Notes: generated by a model not told the origin, from the sequence alone. Shown: positions 45,459-55,164, counted from the stretch's first letter. The stretch is DNA of 64,000 nt from Rhodospirillaceae bacterium (GCA_008012315.1 SSEL01000001.1:62001-126000), one strand, 5' to 3'. Translations and numbers: made by a program.

Positions 45459-46472
45459 TTAGTATTCGACGCGTTTGTAATAGCGCCGCGTCGTCAGCGG
45501 ATGATTGCGCAGCACCTCGAGATGAGCGCTGAGGCGTTCCAGCAGGGTGGCGAGCACGATCTGGGAAATCAGCCCGCGCACCTCGGTGGATATGCCCGGC
45601 AGTTTGACATCGGCGGTATCGAGGATGCGGACCTTGTCAGAGTAGCGCTTGACGAAATTTTCCACCCGGTCGCCCAGCGGCCGCGTCGCGTCCTCGCCTT
45701 TGAACAGGAAAACACTGACGCCGGGTTCGACCAATTCCAGCGTGCCGTGGAAGAAATCCGCCGCATGCACCGGGCGGGTGCGGATCCATTGCATCTCTTC
45801 CAGGATGCACATGCCGTAATAATGCGCCTCCGGCCAGACCGAACCGGCACCGGTGAAGATGTGATAGGTCTCGTCCTTGATGGTCGCGGCAAGCTCGGCG
45901 GCCTTCGGCTCGAAAGCCTCCTTGGCATCGACCAGCAGCTTCGGCAGCTGCTTCAGTTCGGCGACGATCTTGTCATAGTCGCCATAGTCACCGCGCTCGG
46001 CCAGCAAGGCCAGGACGATCAGCAGGGTCTGCAGATAGAAGGATTCCGAGGATGTGTCGTCTTCGGCGAAATTGGTGAAATTGAAATCCGATTCCTGGGC
46101 CAGCGGCGTATCCTTGTGGCCGGTGAGCGAGATCGTCCGGACACCGCGCTGCTTCAGGAAGGAGAGGAGCTGCACGCTTTCCTTCGTCGTACCCGACAGC
46201 GAGGGGATGACAACGAGCGCTTTCTGATCAAGGCCGGCCGGCGGATTGAGCACGACCTGGGCCGGATATTGCCAGCTCACCGGAAAGACGGAATGGCGCT
46301 GGGCCAGTTCGATCGCCGGCAGGGTCAGCAATTGCACGCCGCCGGTGCCCATGAAATAGAGCCGCTCAACACCCTCCGACAGCAGCTTGCGCATGAGCGT
46401 CCGAACATCGGCGGCGATCGCCACGGCGCCGCTTTGAATGCGCATGAAGCGGTCCTTGTCGAAATTGAGCAT
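45459..46472 (-). CDS. frlB: FrlB-like fructosamine-6-phosphate deglycase (SIS domains)
   Basis: 337 residues from ATG 46472, with GAGGAAG upstream; the ORF start at 46520 is less likely. Two SIS domains: 'RLYFMGTGGVQLLTLPAIEL' and 'LVVIPSLSGTTKESVQLLSF', then 'YHIFTGAGSVWPEAHYYGMC'. The stretch 'HGTLELVEPGVSVFLFKGED' and the terminus 'RRYYKRVEY' match FrlB ('FRHGPLEIVEPGVPFLFL', 'ERRYYGGLVEY') as I recall it. FrlB splits fructoselysine 6-phosphate to glucose 6-phosphate and lysine. It is the first gene of the module 2 operon, behind two LacI-type operators. Confidence 0.82.
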   Translation of the reverse strand: MLNFDKDRFMRIQSGAVAIAADVRTLMRKLLSEGVERLYFMGTGGVQLLTLPAIELAQRHSVFPVSWQYPAQVVLNPPAGLDQKALVVIPSLSGTTKESVQLLSFLKQRGVRTISLTGHKDTPLAQESDFNFTNFAEDDTSSESFYLQTLLIVLALLAERGDYGDYDKIVAELKQLPKLLVDAKEAFEPKAAELAATIKDETYHIFTGAGSVWPEAHYYGMCILEEMQWIRTRPVHAADFFHGTLELVEPGVSVFLFKGEDATRPLGDRVENFVKRYSDKVRILDTADVKLPGISTEVRGLISQIVLATLLERLSAHLEVLRNHPLTTRRYYKRVEY

Positions 46473-46541
46473 GTGATCTTCCTCATTATCGCTGCGGCGG
46501 GGCATCCCCCGGCCCGGCACACAGTTGGTGCAAAATAGCCA

Positions 46542-46591
46542 TGTGAGATCGATCTCATATCGGCCAAATCCCGTGTGAGATCGATCTCACA
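46542..46591. promoter_or_regulatory. Two LacI-type operators before the frlB-like operon
   Basis: TGTGAGATCGATCTCATA at 46542-46559 and the perfect palindrome TGTGAGATCGATCTCACA at 46574-46591. Their centres are 32 bp apart, about three helical turns, so a LacI-type dimer pair could bind on one face. They lie 70 bp before the FrlB-like start and after the LacI gene stop. Confidence 0.8.
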
Positions 46592-46664
46592 GTAAGGTTA
46601 GGCGCGATGGCCGCGGCTTGGCAAGCGGATTTAGCGGGCTGCCGGCGAAAAGGCCCTGCTGACC

Positions 46665-47720
46665 TCAGCGCTTCTTCGGATGGGAGACCGATCCGCGCAC
46701 GATCAGCCGGGTCGGGAAACGCTTGAGCCGGGGGGCGGCTTTCTTGCCGGCGAGCCGTTCGAGCAGCATTTGCGCCGCCAGCGGCCCGATCTCCGCGATG
46801 GGCTGGGCCATGACGGTGATCTGCGGATCGGTGAAAGTGGCAAGGTCGAAATCGTCGAAGCCGACCAGCGACACATCCTGGGGGATCGACAGCCCCATCG
46901 ACCGCAAGGCCAGGAGCGCCCCTTGCGTCATCAAGCTGTCGACGGTGAAAAGCGCCGTCGGGCGGTTGCGGCGGGTGAACAGGCGAATGGTCGCTTCGAT
47001 CGCCTGTTCGACGGTCGAGCGCGACACGCCGATCAGCGACTCGTCGAGCTCGATGCCATGCGCCTGCAGGGAATGCTGATATCCGGCCAACCGTTCCTGC
47101 GCCGTGAAGATGCGGGAATCGTCACGCAGCAGCGCGATGCGGCGATGGCCGTTGGTGACCAGGTAGTCCACCACCTCCCGCGCACCACCTTCGTTATCGA
47201 CCAGGACGCTGTCGCAGCGCGCATTCTCCGCAACGCGGTCGATCAACACGATCGGCGCGCCTTCGCGGGCGAGCTGCAAGATATGCTGGTTGTCGGTCGC
47301 CGAGGTAGGCGCCAGGATGAAACCGCGCACGCTGAGCGAGCGCAGGCTTTCCAGAAGCTCTCGCTCCTGCTCGACATCCTCCTCGCTGCTGGCGATCAGC
47401 AGGTTGTGGCCGTGTTTCCTCAGCTCGACCTCGAGGTCGTGAGCGATGCGGGCGAAAAAGGGATTCTGGATATCGCCCGGCAGATAGCCGACGATCGGCA
47501 ACTGCCCGCTGCGCAGGGCCTGGGCCACCCGGTTCGCGCGGTAGCCCAGCGCATCGGCTGCCTCGATGACGCGCAACGCCGTCTCGTCGCCGACATAGCC
47601 ATAGCTGTTCAGCGCGCGCGCCGCCGTGGCACGCGACACATTCGCGGCGGCGGCGACGTCCTTCAGGGTGACCCCCTTGCGTGTCAAAGTCCTCATCCTC
47701 CCGATGCCCCGGGCCGCCAT
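46665..47720 (-). CDS. LacI-family transcriptional regulator
   Basis: 351 residues. The helix-turn-helix is 'VTLKDVAAAANVSRATAARA' and the hinge is 'ALGYRANRVAQALRSGQL'. The periplasmic-binding-protein-like effector domain follows ('GYLPGDIQNPFFARIAHDLE'). The ORF ATG has AGGATAGG 8 bases upstream; an ATG at 47696 directly behind GGGAGG is the alternative. It lies upstream of the frlB-like operon on the same strand, with two palindromic operators between them, so it most likely represses that operon and responds to the sugar-amine or its phosphate. Confidence 0.92.
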   Translation of the reverse strand: MAARGIGRMRTLTRKGVTLKDVAAAANVSRATAARALNSYGYVGDETALRVIEAADALGYRANRVAQALRSGQLPIVGYLPGDIQNPFFARIAHDLEVELRKHGHNLLIASSEEDVEQERELLESLRSLSVRGFILAPTSATDNQHILQLAREGAPIVLIDRVAENARCDSVLVDNEGGAREVVDYLVTNGHRRIALLRDDSRIFTAQERLAGYQHSLQAHGIELDESLIGVSRSTVEQAIEATIRLFTRRNRPTALFTVDSLMTQGALLALRSMGLSIPQDVSLVGFDDFDLATFTDPQITVMAQPIAEIGPLAAQMLLERLAGKKAAPRLKRFPTRLIVRGSVSHPKKR

Positions 47721-47981
47721 CCGAGGAGCCTATCCTGTTTGGCATCGACCCAGGGTTTTGCCACATCTTCGCCAGGTTTCAAACTGCAAGGCCGGGCCGT
47801 TCGCATCCGTGGGTGCCATTTAGTTTCCAGCCGTCGGGAGGCCGTCGGCAGAGCAACATTCCGCGTCTGTTGAAATGGCCCCGGAAGTGCTACAAGGCCA
47901 TCCCCGGCGGGGCGCAGTCGATTAACGTTGCGGCCCTGACGGCAGGATGGAAATTTCCGCCACGATCAGAATTGCATATCG

Positions 47982-48509
47982 ATGTTCGCCTTGATTTCCC
48001 GGGACCAGGTAAGGTCCGCCCGCATCCATCAATTATACGATTACTGGTACGAAAAATGCGCCGGCCGGGCCGTTCCGGACCGGTGCGACATCGACCCTGC
48101 TGAGCTGACGAGCCTGCTGCCTTACCTGCTGATCGCCGAAGCCGAAGCCCAACCGTTCCGCATCTTGTACCGGCTGGTCGGCACCAAGGTGGTCGATATG
48201 AACGGCGCCGAATTCACCGGACTCTATCTCGACGAGATGACCGGTGAGCAATACAACTATATCGACCGGGGGACAGAGGCCTATCGGCATGCCTGGTCGC
48301 AACAATGCCCGGTCTACGGCATCTATGACTGGCCGGCCAAATCTGGTGCCATCTATCTGGTGGAATTCTGCATTCTTCCCGTCACCCGGGCTGGCAGCGC
48401 GGGGCAGTTCATCGCCCTGGAAGATTGGCAGATCAGCGATGCCGAGCTGCCGTGCCATGATCCGCCACTGCCCTTCATCACGCCGCAACGCCGGGCGGAA
48501 GATCAATGA
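47982..48509 (+). CDS. PAS-domain protein of the PAS_5 type
   Basis: 175 residues. 'ALISRDQVRSARIHQLYDYW', 'PYLLIAEAEAQPFRILYRLV' and 'GTKVVDMNGAEFTGLYLDEM' give the pattern of small alphaproteobacterial PAS_5 proteins, a stand-alone sensor-like domain with no output domain. No heme or flavin ligand can be assigned. Convergent with the histidine kinase gene, 20 bp apart at the stops. A partner role with that kinase is only a guess. Confidence 0.72.
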   Translation: MFALISRDQVRSARIHQLYDYWYEKCAGRAVPDRCDIDPAELTSLLPYLLIAEAEAQPFRILYRLVGTKVVDMNGAEFTGLYLDEMTGEQYNYIDRGTEAYRHAWSQQCPVYGIYDWPAKSGAIYLVEFCILPVTRAGSAGQFIALEDWQISDAELPCHDPPLPFITPQRRAEDQ

Positions 48510-48529
48510 AATAGCCTGTCCGTTGCGGA

Positions 48530-50314
48530 TCAGGCCATTTTCACCAGCCGGTCCTCGGGCAGGGTCACGGTGGCGGTGAGGCCCTTGCCCGGCGCCGTCT
48601 CGATATCGAGCCGGCCGCCATGCAGATCGACGATGCGCTGCACGATCGCCAGGCCGAGCCCGGTGCCGCCGACCTTCTTGGTGTAGATATTCTCGATCTG
48701 ATGGAATGGTTCGAGGGCGCGCACCGCCTGCGCCGGCTCCATGCCGATGCCGCTGTCCTTTACCTTGAGCGTCGGCTGCTGCCCCGTGACGCCGCAATTG
48801 ATTTCGATGCGCCCCTCATTCGGCGTGTATTTGATCGCATTGCTGACCAAGTTCGTGAGCAGCGACCGCAGCTTGATCCGGTCGCCGCGCAGCTGCAGGT
48901 CGGGCGATACCTCGCAAATCAGCCGGTGCCGCCGTTGCTCCAGATCGCGGCGGCAGATATTCGCGACCTCGTGGCAGAGCTCGGCGGCATTGACGACGTC
49001 ATTGCTGATGTCATTGGCGTTGGCCGCCAGGGCGGCATGCTCGAGTACGCCGTTGATGAGATCGAGCAAGGCCCGCCCGGCATCGTGGATGATCGATAGA
49101 TATTCCTGCGACGTCTCATTGGCCGGCACTTGGTCCGGCGCGCGCTGCCGCAGCAGATCGGAAAAACCGATGATGGCATTGAGCGGCGTGCGCAGTTCAT
49201 GGCTCATATTGGCCAGGAACTCCATCTTGGCGCGGCTCGACGCCTCGGCCTGCTGCTGTGCCTGATGCCGGTGCTCGGATTCGAACAGCACCGACATCAG
49301 CGAGGCGATGGCGATGCAGAAATTGATTTCTTCCGGCTGCCAGCTGCGATCGGCCGCGCTGCGTTCGATACAGAATGTGCCGTAGTCATGGCCATAAGCG
49401 GCAATGGCGACGCAGAGGAGGGCGCCGATATTGGTGCCGCTGTAATAGCTGTCGCTGAATTCGCGGATGCGCGGATCGCTGGTGACATCGTTGACGATGA
49501 CGACCCGTTCCTTCTCCAGCGCCGCGCGATAAACCGGCATATCCGCAATCTTCATTGCTTCCAGCGGTTCCTGGGTCAAGGTGCAATAGCGGGCGATGCA
49601 AAGGACATGGCGGCGGTCTTCATCCGGCACCCAGACGCTGCAGCGTTCGACCTGCAGGCCCTTGGCGGCACCCTCGCAGATGCGGCTGAGCGCGTCGGAT
49701 AGCGGCATCCCCGCCGGCTGGCCGTCCTTGAGGATCTCGATCAGGGCGGCATTGAGGCGCTCCTCGCGCTGCCGGCGCTTCTGCTGTTCCGCCGATTCCG
49801 AGATGCGCTGCAATTCGATCGCCGCCCGGTCGGCAAAGAGCTCGAGCAGGCTGAGCGCGTTATGCCCTGGATCGAACGGCAGGCGGCGCAGGGCGACCAT
49901 CAGCCCGATCGGCCGGTCGCTTTGATCGCGCAGCATGACGCCGGCATAACCACGTATGCCCATGTCGGCCAGCATGTGATCGTCGGGAAAGAGCCGCTGG
50001 ACGTCATCGGGAATGAAACAGGCGCCACCTTCGATAGTGTTGGCGCAGGGCGTCCCGTTCAGCGCATAGATGATCTCCACCGACGGGTTTTCCATGCCGG
50101 CGAGGCTGACGATGGTAACCAGGCGTTCGGGCGCGCCGGCTTGCGCATGGTTCTGGGGGGCGATGCCGAGGCGCCCGATCATCAGGTAATCGGCCGGGAT
50201 GAGCGGCGCCAGGGTTTGCGCCAGGCGATCCAGATAGACCTGCTTATGGGCGCCGGAGAGCTGGTCGCTCAAACGACGGATCAGGGTCGCGGCGTCATCG
50301 GCGGTGTGGTCCAT
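48530..50314 (-). CDS. GAF-domain sensor histidine kinase
   Basis: 594 residues from ATG 50314 with AGGAG upstream. Two GAF-like domains cover about residues 10-170 and 200-350 ('[20 protein letters not shown]'), with a coiled linker. The H-box is '[20 protein letters not shown]', the N-box '[20 protein letters not shown]' and the G1 box '[10 protein letters not shown]'; '[19 protein letters not shown]' follows. No transmembrane segment, so a cytosolic kinase. No response regulator gene is adjacent, so it is an orphan. The ligand of the GAF domains is unknown. Confidence 0.88.
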   Translation of the reverse strand: MDHTADDAATLIRRLSDQLSGAHKQVYLDRLAQTLAPLIPADYLMIGRLGIAPQNHAQAGAPERLVTIVSLAGMENPSVEIIYALNGTPCANTIEGGACFIPDDVQRLFPDDHMLADMGIRGYAGVMLRDQSDRPIGLMVALRRLPFDPGHNALSLLELFADRAAIELQRISESAEQQKRRQREERLNAALIEILKDGQPAGMPLSDALSRICEGAAKGLQVERCSVWVPDEDRRHVLCIARYCTLTQEPLEAMKIADMPVYRAALEKERVVIVNDVTSDPRIREFSDSYYSGTNIGALLCVAIAAYGHDYGTFCIERSAADRSWQPEEINFCIAIASLMSVLFESEHRHQAQQQAEASSRAKMEFLANMSHELRTPLNAIIGFSDLLRQRAPDQVPANETSQEYLSIIHDAGRALLDLINGVLEHAALAANANDISNDVVNAAELCHEVANICRRDLEQRRHRLICEVSPDLQLRGDRIKLRSLLTNLVSNAIKYTPNEGRIEINCGVTGQQPTLKVKDSGIGMEPAQAVRALEPFHQIENIYTKKVGGTGLGLAIVQRIVDLHGGRLDIETAPGKGLTATVTLPEDRLVKMA

Positions 50315-50391
50315 GCCCAACGCTCCTATTCTCTTCACTCGCCGCGCAGCGGGGCGGTCGCCGGCCGGATGACCGTGTCGCGCCGATGCCG

Positions 50392-50436
50392 GGCGAATCG
50401 ACACGAGGCGAATCGAGACCGGGCGAATCGCCCTGG
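50392..50436. repeat. Three tandem 15-bp repeats
   Basis: GGCGAATCG recurs at 50392, 50407 and 50422, exactly 15 bp apart, with partly degenerate tails (ACACGA, AGACCG, CCCTGG). It lies between the kinase start and the GNAT gene, possibly in a shared promoter region. Could be a binding array or a slipped duplication. The rest of the 295-bp gap shows nothing else. Confidence 0.6.
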
Positions 50437-50609
50437 GACCAGGCGACGCCGCCGAGACGCCGGCCGGGCGGACCCATGATGCACCTGCGTTCCGGCTCTG
50501 GCCGGCTTGACGCCGCGTCGATAGATCGGTGGCATAATCAGCTTGGGGTCATTCCCTGTTCGGGTCATTCCGGGGAACTTTTCTTCCGGGCAGCAAATCG
50601 GAGCGCAAA

Positions 50610-51323
50610 ATGGGCAACCATGTCAATTACCTCGGTCAGCCGATCGGATTCCCGGTGCCGGATTGGACCGCCAGGCCGAGGCCGCCGCGCAGCGCGGTGG
50701 AGGGCCGGTTTTGCCGTATCGAGCCGCTCACGGCGGATCGCCACGCCGCCGATCTCCACGACGCCAACCTGCTTGATCGCGATGGTGGGAATTGGACCTA
50801 TCTGCCCTATGGTCCCTTCAACAACCTGGCGGAGTATCGGGCCTGGATGTTGCAGACCTGTGAAGGCGACGATCCTTTATTTCATGCCATCATCGATCTT
50901 GCATCCGGAAAGGCCGTCGGTATCGCCAGTTACCTGCGGATCGAGCCGGCTGTCGGGGTGATCGAGGTCGGCCATATTAACTATAGCCCTGCACTGCAGC
51001 GCCGGGCGGCGGCCACCGAGGCCATGTATCTGATGATGCGCCGGGTCTTCGATGAACTCGGCTATCGCCGCTATGAATGGAAATGCGACGCCCTGAACGG
51101 ACCTTCTTGCGCCGCCGCCAAGCGCCTCGGCTTCCGTTTCGAGGGCATCTTCCGGCAGGCGACGATCTATAAGGGCCGCAACCGCGACACAGCCTGGTAT
51201 TCAATCACCGACCGGGAATGGCCGGCCCGTAAGGCCGCCTTCGAAGCCTGGCTGGCGCCGGACAACTTTACCCCAGCCGGCGATCAGCGCCGCTCGCTCG
51301 GCGCCTTCATGCCAGCGGACTGA
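50610..51323 (+). CDS. GNAT-family N-acetyltransferase (RimJ/RimL-like)
   Basis: 237 residues, GGAGCGCAAA before the ATG. GNAT motifs: 'AVGVIEVGHINYSPALQRRA' (motif A region), then 'RRYEWKCDALNGPSCAAAKR' and 'LGFRFEGIFRQATIYKGRNR' (motif B, acceptor strand), which is the pattern of RimJ/RimL-type enzymes that acetylate protein N-termini or small amines. Stands alone, convergent with the amino-acid permease gene. Confidence 0.85.
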   Translation: MGNHVNYLGQPIGFPVPDWTARPRPPRSAVEGRFCRIEPLTADRHAADLHDANLLDRDGGNWTYLPYGPFNNLAEYRAWMLQTCEGDDPLFHAIIDLASGKAVGIASYLRIEPAVGVIEVGHINYSPALQRRAAATEAMYLMMRRVFDELGYRRYEWKCDALNGPSCAAAKRLGFRFEGIFRQATIYKGRNRDTAWYSITDREWPARKAAFEAWLAPDNFTPAGDQRRSLGAFMPAD

Positions 51324-51405
51324 CGGCCCTCTATCTTATTGAAGAGAGGCGGAGTCAGCTCACAAATGCAATCGCTCCAGCGTTTCCATTTGTAAGCATC
51401 CGACT

Positions 51406-52140
51406 CTAGCGGGTGGCCAGCGCGCCTTCCTGGGGCGCGTCGGCCGGCCGCTCGCCGAGATGGCGCATCAGATGCTGCTCCCATTTCTTGAACAGCCAGA
51501 TGATGCCGTAGGTGAGGGCGAGATAGATCAGCGCAATGGTAATGAAGAGTTCATAAGGCGCGAAGGTGCGGGCGATGATGACCCTGGCGACACCGGTCAG
51601 TTCCAGCAAGGTCACCAGGCTGGCGATCGAGGTCGCCTGCAGCATCAGCACCACCTCGTTGGAATAGGCCGGCAGCATGATGCGGAAGGCCTGGGGCAGG
51701 ATGATCCGCCGCAGCACTGTGAAGCGCGACATGCCGATGGCGCGCGCCGCCTCGACCTCGCCATGCGGCACGTTCTGGATCGCCCCGCGCAGGATCTCCG
51801 TCGTATAGGCGGCGGTATTCAAGGTGAAGGCGATCAAGCAGCACCAGAAGCCTTCGCGCAGGAAATCCCACAGGAAGGTGCTCTTGATCCAGCGGAACTG
51901 GCCGAAGCCGTAATAGATCAGGAAAAGCTGGATCAGCAGCGGCGTGCCGCGGAAGACATAGGTGTAGATATAGATCGGCTTGGAGATCCAGGGATTGCGC
52001 GAAGCGCGCAGGATGCCCAGCGGCACGGCAAGGCACAGCCCGACCAGCACCGACAGCACGGTCAGCTGAATCGTCAGGACGAGGCCACGGCCAAGAAGGT
52101 CGGGGAGGCTGTTCCAGATCAGGGGAAAATCGAAGCTCAT
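51406..52140 (-). CDS. Polar amino-acid ABC transporter permease (HisM/ArtM-like)
   Basis: 244 residues from ATG 52140; the ORF start at 52209 lies in the partner gene. Five membrane helices. The EAA loop is 'VEAARAIGMSRFTVLRRIIL', and 'YTYVFRGTPLLIQLFLIYYG' is typical of the HisM group. Pairs with the permease at 52154. An ATP-binding gene would normally follow; here the operon ends. Confidence 0.88.
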   Translation of the reverse strand: MSFDFPLIWNSLPDLLGRGLVLTIQLTVLSVLVGLCLAVPLGILRASRNPWISKPIYIYTYVFRGTPLLIQLFLIYYGFGQFRWIKSTFLWDFLREGFWCCLIAFTLNTAAYTTEILRGAIQNVPHGEVEAARAIGMSRFTVLRRIILPQAFRIMLPAYSNEVVLMLQATSIASLVTLLELTGVARVIIARTFAPYELFITIALIYLALTYGIIWLFKKWEQHLMRHLGERPADAPQEGALATR

Positions 52141-52153
52141 GATCTTGCTCCCC

Positions 52154-52846
52154 TCAGATCTGCCGGATGCCGGCCGCGGCACGGCGCTCGAAGCGGTGTC
52201 GGAACACATCGGATACCGCGGTCATGATCAGATAGAGGGCAGCGGCGATCAGGAAGACCGTGAACGGCTTGCGCGTGGGATTCATGACGATGGTGGACTG
52301 GCGCGTCAGCTCCGGCAGGCCGATCACCGAAATGATCGCCGTCGCCTTCAGCAGCACCAGCCAGACATTGCCGAGGCCGGGAATGGCGAAGCGCCAGACC
52401 TGGGGCAGCTTGATGCGCCAGAAGACCTGGCCCTTGCTCATGCCGCAGGCCATGGCCGCTTCGATCTGTCCTTTGGGGATGGACTGAAAGGCACCGCGGA
52501 AAACCTCGGTGGCGAAAGCGCCATAGACGAAACCGATCACCAGCACGCCGGCGACGAAATTATTGATGTCGATCGGCTCCTCATGACCGAACAGCCGGGC
52601 AGCAATGGTTTGCAGCAGCACCGTGCCGCCGAAATAGATCAACAGCAGCAGGACCAGCTCCGGCACACCGCGGATGACGATCGTGTAGGTGTTGGCGACG
52701 AAATGGGCGACGGGATTCCTGGAAAGCTTGCCGGCGGCGCCGACCAAGCCAAGCGCGATCGCCACGATCATGGCGCAGATCGCCACCTCGATGGTGACCA
52801 GGGCGCCTTCGAACAGAAGATGGCCGTAGCCTTTCAAATCAAACAT
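52154..52846 (-). CDS. Polar amino-acid ABC transporter permease (HisQ-like)
   Basis: 230 residues, five membrane helices. The EAA loop is 'IEAAMACGMSKGQVFWRIKL', preceded by 'NTYTIVIRGVPELVLLLLIY', both HisQ/ArtQ-like. It lies 13 bp before the HisM-like gene and 217 bp after the binding protein gene. Confidence 0.88.
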   Translation of the reverse strand: MFDLKGYGHLLFEGALVTIEVAICAMIVAIALGLVGAAGKLSRNPVAHFVANTYTIVIRGVPELVLLLLIYFGGTVLLQTIAARLFGHEEPIDINNFVAGVLVIGFVYGAFATEVFRGAFQSIPKGQIEAAMACGMSKGQVFWRIKLPQVWRFAIPGLGNVWLVLLKATAIISVIGLPELTRQSTIVMNPTRKPFTVFLIAAALYLIMTAVSDVFRHRFERRAAAGIRQI

Positions 52847-53063
52847 GCCGTCACCTTAAAATCCGGATGCTTTCATTTCGCGGCGACATTCCGCTATGCG
52901 GAAATCTGCCGCCCGCCGGGCAGCGCTCGCGTGATCCGAACTATATCGCGAAAACCCCGCCGTCACAGGAAAGACGGTGTCAAAAGCATCTTAAAAAGAA
53001 CAGGCCGGGAAACACTGGCCGCCGGTCGTCCCAGGAACCGGCGGCCAGGTCCTTGCGTCGACC

Positions 53064-53849
53064 TCAGTCGCCGTAAGCGTCGAAGTTGAAATACTTGTCG
53101 TTGATCTTCTTGTAGGTACCGTCGGCGCGGATTTCCTGGATCGCCTTGCTGAATTCGTCGCGCAGCTTGGTATCTTCCTTACGCACGCCGATGCCGACGC
53201 CTTCGCCCAATTCGCCGCCGACGAAGCCCTTGCCGTAGACCTTGAAATCATCGCCGCCTTCAGCCTTCAGGATGCCTTCCTGCAGAGCGAGGATGTCATC
53301 CATGCGGGCATCGATGCGACCGTTGACCAGATCGAGATTGGCGTTGTCGGCAGAATCATAGACGACGATCTCGGAATCCTTGAAATGCGCCCGGGCATAG
53401 TTCTCGTGAATGGTCGAGCGCTGCACGCCGATCTTCATGCCCTTCAGGCCTTCGTCGGTCGGGTTGCCATTGGCATCGACGGCGATCTTCGCGTCCTTGC
53501 GGGCGACGATCACGGCCGGGGTATTGTAGTATTTCTCCGAGAAATCGATCTTCTGTTTGCGCTCGGCCGTAATCGACATCGAGGCGGCGATGGCGTCGAA
53601 CTTCTTCGCCAGCAAACCGGGGATCATGCCGTCCCATTCCTGCTTCACGATCTCGCAATCCGCCTTCATCTTTTCGCAGAGGGCCTTGGCGATATCGACG
53701 TCGAAGCCCTGCAGGCTGCCGTCATCGGCGACGAAATTGAACGGCGCATAGGCGCCTTCGGTCGCGATCTTGATCTTTTCCGCGGCACTGGCAGCGCCGC
53801 TGCTGAGCGCCAAAACGGCCACCGACATCAGAATGGTAAACTTCTTCAC
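53064..53849 (-). CDS. Lysine/arginine/ornithine/histidine-type binding protein
   Basis: 261 residues with a signal peptide ending 'LALSSGAASAA'. Family-3 binding protein: 'KIKIATEGAYAPFNFVADDG', 'LQGFDVDIAKALCEKMKADC', 'DGMIPGLLAKKFDAIAASMS', 'GVQRSTIHENYARAHF' and 'DSADNANLDLVNGRIDARMD'. The set reads like ArgT/HisJ/OccT-type binders of basic amino acids. First gene of the operon. Confidence 0.9.
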   Translation of the reverse strand: MKKFTILMSVAVLALSSGAASAAEKIKIATEGAYAPFNFVADDGSLQGFDVDIAKALCEKMKADCEIVKQEWDGMIPGLLAKKFDAIAASMSITAERKQKIDFSEKYYNTPAVIVARKDAKIAVDANGNPTDEGLKGMKIGVQRSTIHENYARAHFKDSEIVVYDSADNANLDLVNGRIDARMDDILALQEGILKAEGGDDFKVYGKGFVGGELGEGVGIGVRKEDTKLRDEFSKAIQEIRADGTYKKINDKYFNFDAYGD

Positions 53850-54390
53850 TTACGCCTCCTTGCGATATGCGATCTTTTAGGTCCTAGCGAGCTGCGGCGC
53901 CGATCGCTTCACGGCCGGCTCGCGGACCGGCGCCAGCGCTCTATCGCGGCAGCGTCGTCCGATCCGTTGAAAATCAGAAAATGAATAATAGAGGAAGGAG
54001 CCCGCATGCATAGCATGCGGTTGCGGGATGCAATCCATGGTTGATTGCGGTGAATCGGGAGCCCCGACCATTGAACCCTAATTTCCTCCCGCCTGGCCGC
54101 TTCCTGGTTGGAATTTGGCGATCAGGCTATGTTCCGGCCGGGCCGGTTTGGATCATCCCGAACCGTGATCCTCTTCGCAGGTCTTCTCGGCTGTTCGCCG
54201 CTTTTTTTACGGCTTTCCACTTTTTATGCAACGGCGCAGGGTTACTTGCCAAGGCTAAAACCACCCGCGCCGTTCAGTCGGGTTTCGTTTCGGCGAAACG
54301 CCAGGATTCAGCCGGCGATCCGCCGGCTGAACCGGGATGGGGCGAGGCGGGGTGGACGGCTTACGACAGCGAACGGAAAGGGGGATGGAA
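53850..54390. other. Intergenic region with a perfect hairpin
   Basis: About 540 bp between the divergent binding protein and SDR genes. No ORF with support. A perfect 11-bp inverted repeat lies at 54307-54331 (TTCAGCCGGCG-ATC-CGCCGGCTGAA), 59 bp before the SDR start, and a short GC-rich dyad CGCATGC-ATA-GCATGCG lies near 54003. Either could be an operator or a 5' leader hairpin. Confidence 0.5.
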
Positions 54391-55152
54391 ATGGAAATCG
54401 CAGGCCAGGCCGTTTTGGTCACAGGCGGAGCTTCGGGCATTGGTGCCGATGTCGCCCGTCATTTCGCAGCGCTGGGCGCCCGGGTAACGGTTATCGACAT
54501 CGATCGCGAGGCCGCAGGGGCGGTGGCAGCCGAGATCGGCGGCCTGGCGCAGGACTGCGACATCACCGACCCCGCCCAGGCCGAAACGGCGATTACGGCG
54601 GCAAGCCAAGTCCACGGACCGGCCCGTATCCTGATCAATGTCGCCGGCATTTTGATTCCCGGACGGATCCTCGGCCGAGACGGGCCGCTGGCCCTGGAGG
54701 CTTTCGCCAAGGTCATCAATGTAAATCTGATCGGCACCTTCAACATGATGCGTCTGGCCGCCGCCGGCATGGCCGGCCTTGAACCGCTGGCGGATGGTGA
54801 GCGGGGCGTTATCGTCAACACGACCTCGGTCGCCGCCTATGAGGGACAGATCGGCCAGATCGCTTATGCCGCGTCGAAAGCCGGCATCGTCGGCATGACG
54901 CTGCCGGCGGCCCGCGATCTTGCCCGCAGCGGCATCCGCGTCCTCGCCATCGCCCCCGGTCTCGTCGCGACACCGATGATGCTGACCTTGCCGGATGAGC
55001 TGCAGCAGGCCCTGGGCCAGTCCGTGCCCTTCCCGCAGCGCCTTGCCGCGGCGCGCGAGTTTTCCCGTCTGGCCCAGCATATGGTGGAGAACGTCATGCT
55101 GAACGGCGAAGTGATCCGGCTGGACGGGGCGTTGCGCCTGGCGCCCAAATAA
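54391..55152 (+). CDS. SDR-family NAD(P)-dependent oxidoreductase
   Basis: 253 residues from ATG 54391, with AGGGGG upstream; ATG 54385 sits on that site and is less likely. Rossmann motif 'VLVTGGASGIGADVARHFAA', 'NVAGI' after strand 4, catalytic Ser in 'NTTSVAAYEGQIGQIAYAAS' and YxxxK in 'YAASK'. The tail 'RLAQHMVENVMLNGEVIRLD' with 'FPQRL' before it matches 3-hydroxyacyl-CoA dehydrogenase type II (HSD17B10-like) SDRs, so fatty-acid or branched-chain acyl-CoA oxidation is a possible role. Confidence 0.9.
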   Translation: MEIAGQAVLVTGGASGIGADVARHFAALGARVTVIDIDREAAGAVAAEIGGLAQDCDITDPAQAETAITAASQVHGPARILINVAGILIPGRILGRDGPLALEAFAKVINVNLIGTFNMMRLAAAGMAGLEPLADGERGVIVNTTSVAAYEGQIGQIAYAASKAGIVGMTLPAARDLARSGIRVLAIAPGLVATPMMLTLPDELQQALGQSVPFPQRLAAAREFSRLAQHMVENVMLNGEVIRLDGALRLAPK

Positions 55153-55164
55153 AGCCGCAACCGG

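Noticed and set aside
50392-50436. CRISPR-like array
   Set aside because: Units are only 15 bp, without distinct spacers of 30 bp or more, and no cas genes are present anywhere in the window.
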